Shown: positions 1 through 6,751 of the stretch, one piece after another
Layout: each line of letters begins with the position of its first letter
Position numbering within the stretch: position 1 is the stretch's first letter
DNA from: Lentimicrobiaceae bacterium
GTDB lineage: Bacteria; Bacteroidota; Bacteroidia; Bacteroidales; WCHB1-69
Direction: 5' to 3'
Assembly (NCBI GenBank): GCA_009787485.1
Contig: WQWP01000095.1
Location: 1-8,427, forward strand
Length of the DNA stretch: 8,427 nt
Made by a program: the position numbers and the translations under genes
Notes under the pieces: model-generated
Database searches by the model: none
Seen by the model: the letters and a program-made list of their open reading frames with translations, nothing else
What the model was told of the DNA's origin: nothing

Positions 1-36
1 ATCATTCATAAAAAAATTAACCAAAAAAATGTAGCG

Positions 37-375
37 ATGGAAAAATTTGAAAAAAACGAAGTATTGTCAAGAGCAGTGAGAGCCGGAAAGCGCACCTACT
101 TTTTTGATGTAAAAACCACAAAATCGGAAGAAAAATATTTGACGATTACTGAGAGTAAACGCCGGTTCAACCCTGATACAGGGTTGTTTACGTATGAAAA
201 ACACAAATTGTTTTTATACAAAGAAGATTTTGAAAAGTTCCAAAATGCGTTAGCCGGAATTTTAAATTTTATTGAAACCGGACAACTTCCCGACGACAGT
301 TTGTTTGCATTTGAAAATCCAAGAACCGAAGGACCAGAATCTTCCGATATTAACTTTGAAGATTTAGACGCGTAA
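37..375 (+). CDS. DUF3276 / PUR-domain nucleic-acid-binding protein
   Basis: A 112-residue protein that I recognise as the DUF3276 family, the bacterial PUR-alpha-like single-domain proteins common in Bacteroidetes. The family signature is visible: GKRTYFFDVK near residues 17-26, then YLTITESKRRF at about 34-44, then KHKLFLYKEDFEKF at about 55-68, and an acidic C-terminal tail (SSDINFEDLDA). PUR-fold proteins bind single-stranded DNA or RNA; the role of this bacterial branch is not well settled, so only nucleic-acid binding is inferred. The protein has no signal peptide or membrane segment and should be cytoplasmic. The ATG at 37 follows an A-rich leader with no clear Shine-Dalgarno, which is usual in this phylum. 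The stop codon is two bases before the parA start, so the two genes are probably co-transcribed and perhaps translationally coupled. The gene appears complete. Confidence 0.85.
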   Translation: MEKFEKNEVLSRAVRAGKRTYFFDVKTTKSEEKYLTITESKRRFNPDTGLFTYEKHKLFLYKEDFEKFQNALAGILNFIETGQLPDDSLFAFENPRTEGPESSDINFEDLDA

Positions 376-377
376 GC

Positions 378-1157
378 ATGGGAAAAATCATTGCCGTTGT
401 TAATCAAAAGGGAGGAGTAGGGAAAACCACAACAGCCGTCAATTTGGCGGCATGTTTGTCTATTTTAGAACATAAAACCCTTTTGATTGACGCCGACCCG
501 CAAGCCAACGCCACCATCGCCGTAGGAATAGAAGAAAAAGATGTGGAATTTTGTGTCTATGACACGCTGATGGGCAATCAATACATATCGGATATCGTAA
601 AAAAAACAGATACGCCCAATTTAGACCTCATCCCTTCTTACATTGATTTGGTGGGCGCCGAAATTGAAATGATTAACATTGACAGAAGGGAATACCGCCT
701 GCGCGACGTATTGCAATCTATCAAAAATGAATATGAATTTATCATTATTGATTGCGCGCCTTCGTTGGGATTAATTACCGTAAATGCTTTGGTAGCTGCC
801 GATTCTGTAATTATCCCCGTGCAATGTGAATATTTTGCATTGGAAGGCTTGGGCAAATTGCTGAACACGATACGAATCGTACAAAATGGCATGAACCCGC
901 AATTAGGCATCGAAGGTATTTTGCTTACGATGTATGATACGCGAACGGCACACTCTAACGCTGTAGTGGAAGATGTAAAACAATTTTGCAAACATATTGT
1001 TTTCGACACCGTAATTTCTCGCAATGTGCGCATTAGCGAGGCCCAAAGCAACAGCCTGCCCATTATTTTGTACGATATTAAATCGAAAGGAACGATTAAT
1101 TATTTGAATTTAGCCAAAGAGGTTTTATTAAAAAACGGATACACGCCAAAATCATAA
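378..1157 (+). CDS. parA: Chromosome-partitioning ATPase ParA (Soj)
   Basis: A 259-residue ParA/Soj-type ATPase of normal length for chromosomal members. The deviant Walker A motif KGGVGKTT is at residues 11-18 with the signature lysine, the A' motif DADPQAN is at about 38-44, and the Walker B-like strand FIIIDCAPSLGL is at about 121-132. In this family ATP-bound dimers bind DNA nonspecifically and are stimulated to hydrolyse ATP by ParB, which moves or positions the origin region. The protein has no extra N-terminal helix-turn-helix, as expected of the short chromosomal type rather than the long plasmid ParA. It sits two bases after the DUF3276 gene and four bases before parB, so an operon is nearly certain. 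No truncation or missing catalytic residue was seen. Confidence 0.96.
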   Translation: MGKIIAVVNQKGGVGKTTTAVNLAACLSILEHKTLLIDADPQANATIAVGIEEKDVEFCVYDTLMGNQYISDIVKKTDTPNLDLIPSYIDLVGAEIEMINIDRREYRLRDVLQSIKNEYEFIIIDCAPSLGLITVNALVAADSVIIPVQCEYFALEGLGKLLNTIRIVQNGMNPQLGIEGILLTMYDTRTAHSNAVVEDVKQFCKHIVFDTVISRNVRISEAQSNSLPIILYDIKSKGTINYLNLAKEVLLKNGYTPKS

Positions 1158-1161
1158 CACC

Positions 1162-2043
1162 ATGGAAAAGAAGCACCCCAACAGATTAGGCAGAGGTTTA
1201 GAGTCATTACTGGGAAACGCCGGCATTCCTATTGCCACCGATGCGCTTTTGAAAACCCCTTCCGCCAATTCCATGATTCGTTTGGATTCGATAGTGGCTA
1301 ACGAAGAACAGCCTCGTAAAGAATTTAATGAAAACGCTTTACAAGAGTTGGCACGCTCTATTCAATCTTATGGTATTATTCAGCCGATTACGGTGCGACC
1401 GGTACAAAACGGTAAATATCAACTCATTTCCGGCGAGCGAAGATACCGCGCCGCTATGCTGGCAGGTTTGCACGAAATTCCTGCTTATGTGCGCACGGTA
1501 GATGAAATTTCTGCACTGCAAATGGCATTAGTAGAAAACATTCAACGGGAAAATTTAAACGCCATTGAAATTGCGCTTACTTACCAACGTCTTTTAAATG
1601 AGTGCAATCTGTCGCACGAAGAACTGAGCCTAAAAGTAGGGAAAGAACGCGCCACCGTTACCAATTTCCTTCGATTGCTTCGCCTGACCAAAGAAGCGCA
1701 GCAAGCCATCTGCGAAAAACAGATCTCCATGGCACATGCACGTGCGCTGGTGGCAATAGAAGCCATTGAGCTTCAAAAGAAAATATTAAAAGAGATTATT
1801 AACAATCAACTTTCCGTACGACAAACCGAAGCCTTAGTAAAAGAACACACCTCAAAAATAAAGCCAGCCAAAACCAAAGTTAAAATTGCGCTTGCCGACC
1901 ATGTGATGGCTTTTTCAAGAAACTTGTCGGAAAGATTGAAAACTAAAGTATCTATCCAAAAAGAAATCACAGGAAAAGGAAAGATTTCCATTTCGTTCAA
2001 ATCTGACGAAGAATTGGAAAATATAATCAAATCAATGAGCTGA
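1162..2043 (+). CDS. parB: Chromosome-partitioning protein ParB (Spo0J)
   Basis: A 293-residue ParB. The N-terminal RLGRGL segment (residues 8-13), which in this family contacts ParA, is present. The CTP-binding ParB/Srx domain shows GERRYRAA at 91-98 and ENIQREN at 125-131. A helix-turn-helix for parS recognition spans about 150-173 (LSHEELSLKVGKERATVTNF), followed by a lysine-rich linker and a C-terminal dimerisation region. ParB loads at parS, binds CTP and slides along DNA as a clamp, working with ParA from the gene four bases upstream. No parS-like TGTTTCACGTGAAACA sequence was found in the window, so the binding sites must lie elsewhere or be degenerate. DUF5683 starts 15 bases downstream in the same orientation. 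The gene appears intact. Confidence 0.96.
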   Translation: MEKKHPNRLGRGLESLLGNAGIPIATDALLKTPSANSMIRLDSIVANEEQPRKEFNENALQELARSIQSYGIIQPITVRPVQNGKYQLISGERRYRAAMLAGLHEIPAYVRTVDEISALQMALVENIQRENLNAIEIALTYQRLLNECNLSHEELSLKVGKERATVTNFLRLLRLTKEAQQAICEKQISMAHARALVAIEAIELQKKILKEIINNQLSVRQTEALVKEHTSKIKPAKTKVKIALADHVMAFSRNLSERLKTKVSIQKEITGKGKISISFKSDEELENIIKSMS

Positions 2044-2058
2044 TAATCAAGATGTGTA

Positions 2059-2625
2059 ATGAAAAAAACATTATTAATATCTTGCCTCCTAATATTCATT
2101 ATTCATTATTCATTATTCCATTGTAACGCCCAAACTGACACAACCGCGCTGCAAACCGAATCAGTAAAGATAAGAACCCACAGCCCAAAAAAAGCCAGTT
2201 GGTTAGCTTTAATTCCGGGCGCCGGACAAATTTACAACAAAAAATATTGGAAACTCCCCATCGTTTACGGCGGTTTAGGAAGTACCGGTTTTTTAATTTA
2301 TTATTATGGAAACCAAACCTCCATATATAGAAAAGAATATGTATTAAGAGCTACTGAGATTGAAGAAGGTCGTAATCCTGCTTTAGAAAACATGTCAACG
2401 GAAACCATTTTGGAACAAAGAAATATTTATCGGAGAAATATGGAAATATGTGTGGCCGCCTGTTTCATCGTTTATGCATTGAGCATTGTAGATGCTTCGG
2501 TAGATGCGCACTTATTTTATTACGACGTTTCCGATAATTTGTCATTAGGAATTAAGCCCAAAATTGATTATAACCCAGTTACCAAATCTACTACTCCGGG
2601 TTTGGCATTAATTGTTAAATTTTAA
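2059..2625 (+). CDS. DUF5683-domain membrane protein
   Basis: A 188-residue protein with the DUF5683 pattern: SWLALIPGAGQIYNKKYWKLP at about residues 48-67, a YRRN segment at about 124, and VDASVDAHLFYYDVSDNLSL near 147-166. A hydrophobic N-terminus (about 4-22) ending in CNAQ looks like a signal peptide with cleavage before Gln25. Two further hydrophobic stretches at about 65-84 and 130-147 could span the membrane. The function of the family is unknown; proteins like this are often found between parB and dapB in Bacteroidetes, and that order is seen here, with gaps of 15 and 2 bases. The signal-peptide codons are partly built from three tandem ATTCATT heptamers (2094-2114), a unit not divisible by three, so copy change would shift the frame. 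No function is assigned. Confidence 0.8.
   Translation: MKKTLLISCLLIFIIHYSLFHCNAQTDTTALQTESVKIRTHSPKKASWLALIPGAGQIYNKKYWKLPIVYGGLGSTGFLIYYYGNQTSIYRKEYVLRATEIEEGRNPALENMSTETILEQRNIYRRNMEICVAACFIVYALSIVDASVDAHLFYYDVSDNLSLGIKPKIDYNPVTKSTTPGLALIVKF
2094..2121 (+). repeat. ATTCATT heptamer tandem repeat inside a coding region
   Basis: Three perfect ATTCATT units (2094-2114) followed by a partial fourth (ATTCCAT). They encode most of the FIIHYSLFH stretch of the DUF5683 signal peptide. Because the unit is seven bases, gain or loss of one copy would shift the reading frame. Confidence 0.85.
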
Positions 2626-2627
2626 TT

Positions 2628-3320
2628 ATGAAACTCTGCATCATCGGTTACGGAAAAATGGGGAAAGCGCTTCACCGCTTAGCGCCTCAATACGCTTTTT
2701 CCGATTTTGTTATCATTGATAATGAAGAAGATTGGTTACACAAACAAAACGATTTTAAAAATTGTGATGTGGCGATAGAATTTTCTACGCCGCAAACGGC
2801 GTTGGGGAATGTGTTGAAATGTTTTGAGATGCAAATACCTGTGGTTTCGGGAACTACCGGGTGGGGTAACGTAGAGACGGATAATTATCCGTCTCTACAG
2901 AATGCACCGGTTTCTTTTATTTACGGTTCCAATTTTTCCATCGGCGCCAACATTTTTTTCAAACTAAACGAGTGGCTTGCCCAACAGATGAAACAGCAGC
3001 CCAACTATGCGGTTTCCATCGAAGAAACGCACCATATCCACAAAAAAGACACGCCGAGTGGCACTGCGCTTACAATTAAACATGGTATTTTAACACAATT
3101 TGACCATCCAATAAATATCCCCATTATTTCTCACAGAGAAGGCGAGGTCGTTGGCGAACATCTTGTAAATTACAATTCTATTGAAGATTTGATACAGATA
3201 AAACATAGTGTTCATACACGGGATGCCTTTGCGCACGGGGCTTTGAAAGCGGCGGCGTGGTTGCTCAAACACCCCGGAGTTTATGCCTTTGAAGATATTT
3301 TCGACAGGGTAATAATATAA
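2628..3320 (+). CDS. dapB: 4-hydroxy-tetrahydrodipicolinate reductase DapB
   Basis: A 230-residue DapB, on the short side as is usual in Bacteroidetes. It reduces the DapA product to tetrahydrodipicolinate with NAD(P)H in the diaminopimelate/lysine pathway, which feeds peptidoglycan and protein synthesis in the cytoplasm. The dinucleotide-binding motif GYGKMG is at residues 7-12 and VSGTTGW at 73-79. The catalytic block EETHHIHKKDTPSGTA is at 132-147; by comparison with the E. coli enzyme, His135 would be the acid/base and Lys139 the catalytic lysine. The C-terminal HTRDAFAHGALKAAAWL block is also typical. The ATG is two bases after the DUF5683 stop, so it is the last gene of this operon. Residues 82-90 (VETDNYPSL) are encoded by a perfect 28-bp palindrome, in a variable stretch before SNFS; the conserved residues are untouched, so the enzyme is probably active. 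Confidence 0.95.
   Translation: MKLCIIGYGKMGKALHRLAPQYAFSDFVIIDNEEDWLHKQNDFKNCDVAIEFSTPQTALGNVLKCFEMQIPVVSGTTGWGNVETDNYPSLQNAPVSFIYGSNFSIGANIFFKLNEWLAQQMKQQPNYAVSIEETHHIHKKDTPSGTALTIKHGILTQFDHPINIPIISHREGEVVGEHLVNYNSIEDLIQIKHSVHTRDAFAHGALKAAAWLLKHPGVYAFEDIFDRVII
2871..2898. repeat. Perfect 28-bp palindrome inside dapB
   Basis: Arms GTAGAGACGGATAA and TTATCCGTCTCTAC are exact reverse complements with no loop bases. The GTAGAGACG...CGTCTCTAC ends resemble, from memory, palindromic repeats that are abundant between genes in Bacteroidetes and cyanobacteria. Here the element is read in frame as part of DapB. Confidence 0.85.
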
Positions 3321-3332
3321 CCAATATTTCAT

Positions 3333-3340
3333 TATTTTTG
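3333..3340 (+). promoter_or_regulatory. Possible Bacteroidetes -7 box for ssrA
   Basis: TATTTTTG matches the Bacteroidetes -7 consensus TAnnTTTG exactly and lies in the gap between dapB and the tmRNA gene. No clear -33 TTTG is seen at the usual distance. If used, transcription would start near 3347 and give a leader of about 50 bases, removed by 5' processing. The box overlaps a small hairpin (3335-3341 with 3346-3352). Confidence 0.4.
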
Positions 3341-3397
3341 CCCCCGCAAAAAAACTAATCAACTCATCATCTAATCATCTCATTATCTAATCACATT

Positions 3398-3781
3398 GGG
3401 GTCGTTTGGTTTCGACAGCATGTATGTGGATTTGTAAGCATGTCGGAGGTTGTGAGACGGTTCCGTTAAAAACTAACTCTCGTAGCCAATAAATGGCAAC
3501 TCTTATGCAATCGCTGCTTAACAGCGCGATTCCCGACGCATAAACCAGGTTTATTGCCTCGGGTGTTTCCCCGGAAGCTTGGCTTTTCGGCGTCCGGTAC
3601 GAAGCATCGTAAATGAAAAGATAGCCGATGCAGGCTTCGATGCAAAGGCGAAACTTTAGAAGATAAGCGAAGGCGTAGTTCGCCGGGTACTTTCCCTTCG
3701 CCCACAATCAAACTCCGGATAAACATGTAGAAAGCATTTTTGCAACACGTTTGGACGCGGGTTCGACTCCCGCCGGCTCCA
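3398..3781 (+). ncRNA. ssrA: Transfer-messenger RNA (tmRNA)
   Basis: A single-piece tmRNA of about 384 bases. The 5' end GGGGTCGTTTGGTTTCGACAG carries the conserved tmRNA start and the 3' end shows a T-arm (GGGTTCGACTCCC) and CGGCTCCA. The first seven bases pair with the last seven before the discriminator A, with two G-U pairs, forming the acceptor stem. CCA is not encoded; the DNA reads ACAG, so CCA must be added enzymatically. The tag frame ends at TAA 3519-3521 and reads back as N-G-N-S-Y-A-I-A-A (from 3492), nine residues if aligned with other Bacteroidetes tags; the exact resume codon is inferred. With SmpB it rescues stalled ribosomes and tags products for proteolysis. Minus-strand open frames across this interval are chance. 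Confidence 0.95.
3492..3521 (+). other. tmRNA proteolysis-tag reading frame
   Basis: Codons AAT GGC AAC TCT TAT GCA ATC GCT GCT TAA give NGNSYAIAA and stop. The Y-A-x-A-A end is the expected degradation signal. The resume codon could be one triplet earlier (ATA 3489) or later (GGC 3495). Confidence 0.75.
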
Positions 3782-3785
3782 CAGA

Positions 3786-3842
3786 AAAAATTGAGAATTA
3801 AGAATTAAGAATTGAGAATTTAAGATTTAATTCTCAATTTTT
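3786..3842. terminator. Inverted repeat between convergent ssrA and T9SS gene
   Basis: Arms 3786-3800 (AAAAATTGAGAATTA) and 3828-3842 are perfect 15-bp reverse complements, with U-rich 3' ends on both strands. It starts five bases after the tmRNA and contains the stop codon (3834-3836) of the convergent minus-strand gene, so a bidirectional terminator is plausible. The stem is AT-rich, which makes it weaker than a classic intrinsic terminator. The loop contains heptamer repeats. Confidence 0.5.
3790..3817 (+). repeat. ATTRAGA heptamer repeat, four units
   Basis: The units are ATTGAGA, ATTAAGA, ATTAAGA, ATTGAGA, just after ssrA. They belong to the same family as the arrays at 4880-4928 (opposite orientation), 6140-6167 and 7950-7970. 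Confidence 0.8.
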
Positions 3843-4750
3843 AAATATTGCTACTTTCCTTACTGCTATATTTTCCTGAGAAATTAATCTAACCGTATAA
3901 ATTCCGGTAGAAACCTGAAGCGAAATCGTTGTTTCTGCACCCGCTACAACACCTTGGTAAACCAAGCGTCCCATCATATCCAATATTTCAACCGTTGGTA
4001 GAGGCGTTGCGCGCAATGCCCCTACGTTTTGGATGTAAACATGATTTGAATGGCTGAAGATTTTCACATTACGAAACTCATTTTCATCAATATTAAAAGG
4101 AATGAACTCAACATGTATGGTATGGTCGCTCATAATATTATCGAATAAATAATAGCCATTTGTAATCGCATCCGGATTAGATACTCCATCCACCAAAACC
4201 TCTGCAATGCAGTAGTTAACATTTGGGATAAAGGTAAAGTTGCGCGAACTACCTTCCTCCACAATGATTGTGCCCCACGGCGAAATGACTCCGTTTATGC
4301 CCGCAGTAGCGGTAATTGTAAATGTAGCGATACCTTTTCCGGACAACAACACTATCTTATCCGATACTCCCGGAGCGCTGAAAGTAATCGTGGCATCATA
4401 TATTTTTCGTTCTGTAGGTGAAAAGGTTACGGCAAGTGTTCCTCCTGTAAGAGGATTCCATGTTGTTTGTGATATACTGAATGCTTCCGCATCTGCACCA
4501 CTCGTAATGTATCTCCGATGTTGTTTGAAGTAAGAGTAATTAACTGTTTATTATAATCAAACAGGCGGTAACGTTCCACATTCTGAAACATAGCTCTTAC
4601 AGCGGGATTTTCGCTTTCCTGCGCTTGAAGATTTTTGGCACCCTGCGCATTAATATCAATAAGATTTTGTGAAATTACAGGGATACAACAGCATACCAAA
4701 AATAAACCTGTTAAAATTTGTTTTAAAACATTTGTAAATAGCATTTTCAT
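3834..4750 (-). pseudogene. Secreted T9SS-sorted protein, frameshifted
   Basis: Two minus-strand frames form one protein of about 305 residues if one base is restored. The first part (4750 down to about 4510) begins with a signal peptide, MKMLFTNVLKQ... ending CIPVISQN, and runs to ITLTSNNIGDTL. The second (from about 4507 to 3834) continues TSGADAEAFSISQTTWNPLTG, a choice-of-anchor/Ig-like sandwich pattern, then an InlB-B-like repeat (ISPWGTIIVEEGSS, IAEVLVDGVSNPDAITNGYYLF), then a T9SS type A sorting domain (VEILDMMGRLVYQGVV, GIYTVRLISQ, RKVAIFKN). The joined length is 917 bases, one short of a multiple of three, which fits a single-base deletion near 4506-4512. No slippery heptamer is visible there. 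The product would be exported by Sec and then sorted by the T9SS to the surface or medium. A sequencing error rather than a true pseudogene remains possible. Confidence 0.8.
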
Positions 4751-4827
4751 AACTAAAATCTTTAAATAAAAATATTGGCGAAAATAGTATTAATATTTCA
4801 CATCACATTTATGTTTAACTTTTAATA

Positions 4828-4835
4828 TATTTTTG
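4828..4835 (+). promoter_or_regulatory. Possible -7 box for the GH57 gene
   Basis: TATTTTTG matches TAnnTTTG. A poor -33 element (TTTATG around 4808-4813) sits upstream. The start would be near 4842 and the leader of about 87 bases would contain the whole heptamer array. It lies in the divergent gap between the T9SS protein gene and the GH57 gene. Confidence 0.4.
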
Positions 4836-4879
4836 CAACGTTTTAACCCCAAAAAACTACTACCCTCCCAACATTTAAA

Positions 4880-4928
4880 ATTCTTAATTCTTAATTCCTA
4901 ATTCTTAATTCCTAATTCCTAATTCCCC
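4880..4928 (+). repeat. Seven ATTCYTA heptamers abutting the GH57 start codon
   Basis: The units are ATTCTTA, ATTCTTA, ATTCCTA, ATTCTTA, ATTCCTA, ATTCCTA and ATTCCCC, with no gaps. The last base is immediately followed by the ATG at 4929, so the array occupies the whole ribosome-binding region. There is no Shine-Dalgarno sequence. Confidence 0.92.
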
Positions 4929-6128
4929 ATGCATTCCATCTGCTTCCATTTCCAAGTAAACCAACCGTGCATCCTGCGCACGTACCGGTTTTTCGACATT
5001 AATCAAAAACATGATTATTTCGACGTCTATCAAAATAATTACTGGATCAATCGTTTGGCAGAAAGAAGCTACCTGCCTGCCAACCAAATGATTTTGGATG
5101 TTATTGAAAAATATGGCAATGACGTGGCTTTCAGTTTCAGCATCTCCGGAACCACGATTCATTTATTTAAGCAATATTGCCCGCAGGTAATTGATAGTTT
5201 CAAAGAGTTAATTGCTACCGGTCGGGTAGAGGTTACCGGAAACACTTTCTCGCACAGTTTGGCATCTATCAACAACAAAACTACCTTTGTAGAGCAGGTG
5301 AAGCTGCAGGAAAAATTGCTACAGGAAACCTTTGGTGTGAAGCCGGTTACATTTTGTAATACGGAGATTATTTACTCCGACGATATTGGCGAATGGCTGT
5401 TTGAGTTGGGCTACCGTGTGGTTTTAACTGAAGGCGCCAAACATATTTTGGGTTGGAAAAATCCGTGCTACTTATACTGTAACCCTTTTCAAACGGAACA
5501 AAAACTCTTGTTAAGAAGCTATCAACTTTGCGATGATATTACGTTGCGTTTTTCAGATAAATCATGGAACGAATATCCGCTTACTGCTGAAAAATATATC
5601 CATTTTTTAAGCGGTCTTGCCTCTGATGCACAATACATTAATCTTTTTTTCGATTACGAAACCATTGGCGATTATCATCCTAAGGAAACCGGCATTTTCG
5701 ATTTCTTTCATGCACTTTTCTCCCAATTAGCAACATCGAAAAAGTTTAGTTTCATCATGCCAAAACAAGCATTAATATCGAAAGTGCAGGCGGCTACATT
5801 GCACGTGCCCTGGCCTATTTCCTGCTCCGGCGATGAAAAAGATATTAACGAATGGTTAGGCAACGAGCTGCAACAAGAAGCATTTGAGCAACTTTACAAA
5901 TTAGAGCCGCTCTATTTGACATCTAAAAACGAAGAAGCCAAACACGCATGGCTGTGCATGCAAAATGCACTTTATTATAACTTCATGGGCACTAAGTGGT
6001 TTCCCCAAACTGCCGTAAAAAAACATTTCGAAGTGTATCCTTCACCTTATCAAGCATTTATAAACTATATGAATGTCTTAAATGATATGAAGTTGCAGAT
6101 GGGGAATAAACAACGGCAAAACGTATAA
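4929..6128 (+). CDS. Glycoside hydrolase family 57 (alpha-amylase-like)
   Basis: A 399-residue GH57 enzyme, a retaining alpha-glucan-active family with a (beta/alpha)7 barrel. The conserved regions are visible in order: CFHFQVNQP at residues 5-13 (region 1), GRVEVTGNTFSHSL at 98-111 (region 2), FCNTEIIYSDD at 142-152 with Glu146 as the likely nucleophile (region 3), and FFDYETIGDYH at 240-250 with Asp242 as the likely acid/base (region 4). The length matches the short Bacteroidetes GH57 proteins annotated as alpha-amylases. There is no signal peptide, so it should act in the cytoplasm on stored glucan or imported maltodextrin; the exact substrate cannot be read from the sequence. The ATG at 4929 gives the usual N-terminus, which begins just before region 1. 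The gene stands alone, with neither a glycosyltransferase nor a sus-type gene beside it in this window. Confidence 0.9.
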   Translation: MHSICFHFQVNQPCILRTYRFFDINQKHDYFDVYQNNYWINRLAERSYLPANQMILDVIEKYGNDVAFSFSISGTTIHLFKQYCPQVIDSFKELIATGRVEVTGNTFSHSLASINNKTTFVEQVKLQEKLLQETFGVKPVTFCNTEIIYSDDIGEWLFELGYRVVLTEGAKHILGWKNPCYLYCNPFQTEQKLLLRSYQLCDDITLRFSDKSWNEYPLTAEKYIHFLSGLASDAQYINLFFDYETIGDYHPKETGIFDFFHALFSQLATSKKFSFIMPKQALISKVQAATLHVPWPISCSGDEKDINEWLGNELQQEAFEQLYKLEPLYLTSKNEEAKHAWLCMQNALYYNFMGTKWFPQTAVKKHFEVYPSPYQAFINYMNVLNDMKLQMGNKQRQNV

Positions 6129-6139
6129 ACCACGCCTTA

Positions 6140-6167
6140 ATTGAGAATTGAGAATTGAGAATTAAGA
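6140..6167 (+). repeat. ATTRAGA heptamer repeat, four units
   Basis: Three ATTGAGA units and one ATTAAGA, starting 12 bases after the GH57 stop codon. Same family as the arrays at 3790, 4880 and 7950. Confidence 0.85.
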
Positions 6168-6328
6168 GAAATAACTCCTTAACTCCTTTAACTTTGAACC
6201 TTAAACCTATAAACCCATTAACCGTTAACCGTTAATATATAACAATAATAACAAAATACAATATTTCCTCAATCAGCAGTAGTTTGTTAAAATTTTTCTA
6301 CTTTCGCGGAGCGAAAATTAACAGTAAA

Positions 6329-6478
6329 ATGCCGCCCCGAAATCCCAACACATTACCCCAAAACGATATGAGATTATCAGATATGCGACTATCCGATATG
6401 CGACAGTCGGAAATCGGAAAATCGAAAATCGAAATTTTTCGGCATCTACCCCCCCCCCCCGTGCTGATTATCAGTTAG
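6329..6478 (+). CDS. Doubtful 49-codon ORF with DMRLS repeats
   Basis: The ATG at 6329 opens a frame of 49 residues: MPPRNPNTLPQ, then DMRLS DMRLS DMRQS, then a basic stretch and a PPPP encoded by the poly-C run, ending VLIIS. The same frame also opens at TTG 6284. A TACTTTCG box at 6299-6306 is close to a -7 motif, but no well-spaced -33 is seen. There is no recognised domain and the coding content is mostly tandem repeat, so this may be non-coding. Adding one C to the run, or losing two, would join it to the frame that continues to 6861, giving about 178 residues. I do not assign a function. Confidence 0.2.
   Translation: MPPRNPNTLPQNDMRLSDMRLSDMRQSEIGKSKIEIFRHLPPPPVLIIS
6365..6409 (+). 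repeat. Three tandem 15-mers
   Basis: The units start at 6365, 6380 and 6395 (GATATGAGATTATCA, GATATGCGACTATCC, GATATGCGACAGTCG). The period of 15 keeps a reading frame. They are followed by a decaying GAAATCGG/AAATCG series to about 6435. Confidence 0.85.
6449..6460 (+). repeat. Poly-C run of 12
   Basis: Twelve consecutive C in otherwise AT-rich sequence. Such runs are prone to slippage in replication and to miscounting in sequencing. Confidence 0.95.
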
Positions 6479-6536
6479 TTACAGCGTTTTCCACTAAAGT
6501 GCCCAGGCAGATTTTTTTGCTTGGTGTCTGCAGCAC

Positions 6537-6633
6537 AAGATTCCTCACTTCGCTATGCTTCGCTCGGAATGACGATGAGGTGGCAGGGACGGCAAGAGGT
6601 TTCTCGCTCGCTACGCTCGCTCGGAATGACGAC
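6537..6633 (+). repeat. Dispersed repeat, two direct copies
   Basis: Copy one (about 6537-6575) and copy two (about 6598-6633) share the GATTCCTC or TTTCTC start and the CGCTCGGAATGACGA end, with small internal expansions of the CGCTTCGCT core. They match the inverted copy at 6752-6777 and the two copies after the FISUMP gene. Repeats reading TCATTCCGAGCGAAGCGAGGAATCT are familiar from many bacterial genomes. Confidence 0.85.
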
Positions 6634-6653
6634 GTTGCGACACGAATGCGAAA

Positions 6654-6728
6654 GAAAATGAGGAAAGCGCGGCGCGCTTATTTCAAATATAAGGAAAGGC
6701 TTTCCTGCGCCGCGCTTTCCTCATTTTC
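6654..6728. repeat. Perfect 22-bp inverted repeat with 31-base loop
   Basis: Arms 6654-6675 and 6707-6728 are exact reverse complements (GAAAATGAGGAAAGCGCGGC... ). The loop contains a second small palindrome, AGGAAAG-G-CTTTCCT at about 6692-6706. Outer copies of the dispersed repeat face each other on either side, so the whole looks like a nested foldback element. No transposase gene is present. Confidence 0.9.
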
Positions 6729-6751
6729 CCCTTTTATGCGTAATGCCCGGT

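Noticed and set aside
378..2043. parS site near parAB
   Set aside because: No sequence close to TGTTTCACGTGAAACA was found on either strand by eye.
3335..3352. Intrinsic terminator after dapB
   Set aside because: The 7-bp stem TTTTTGC/GCAAAAA is AT-rich and is not followed by a T run on the plus strand; it overlaps a better -7 promoter match.
3387..3726. Two minus-strand open frames over the tmRNA
   Set aside because: They lie antisense to a clearly recognised ssrA gene and resemble no protein family.
4240..4533. Plus-strand frame opposite the T9SS protein
   Set aside because: The minus strand has clear domain matches through this interval; this frame has none.
4880..4928. CRISPR array
   Set aside because: Units of seven bases without spacers; no cas genes nearby.
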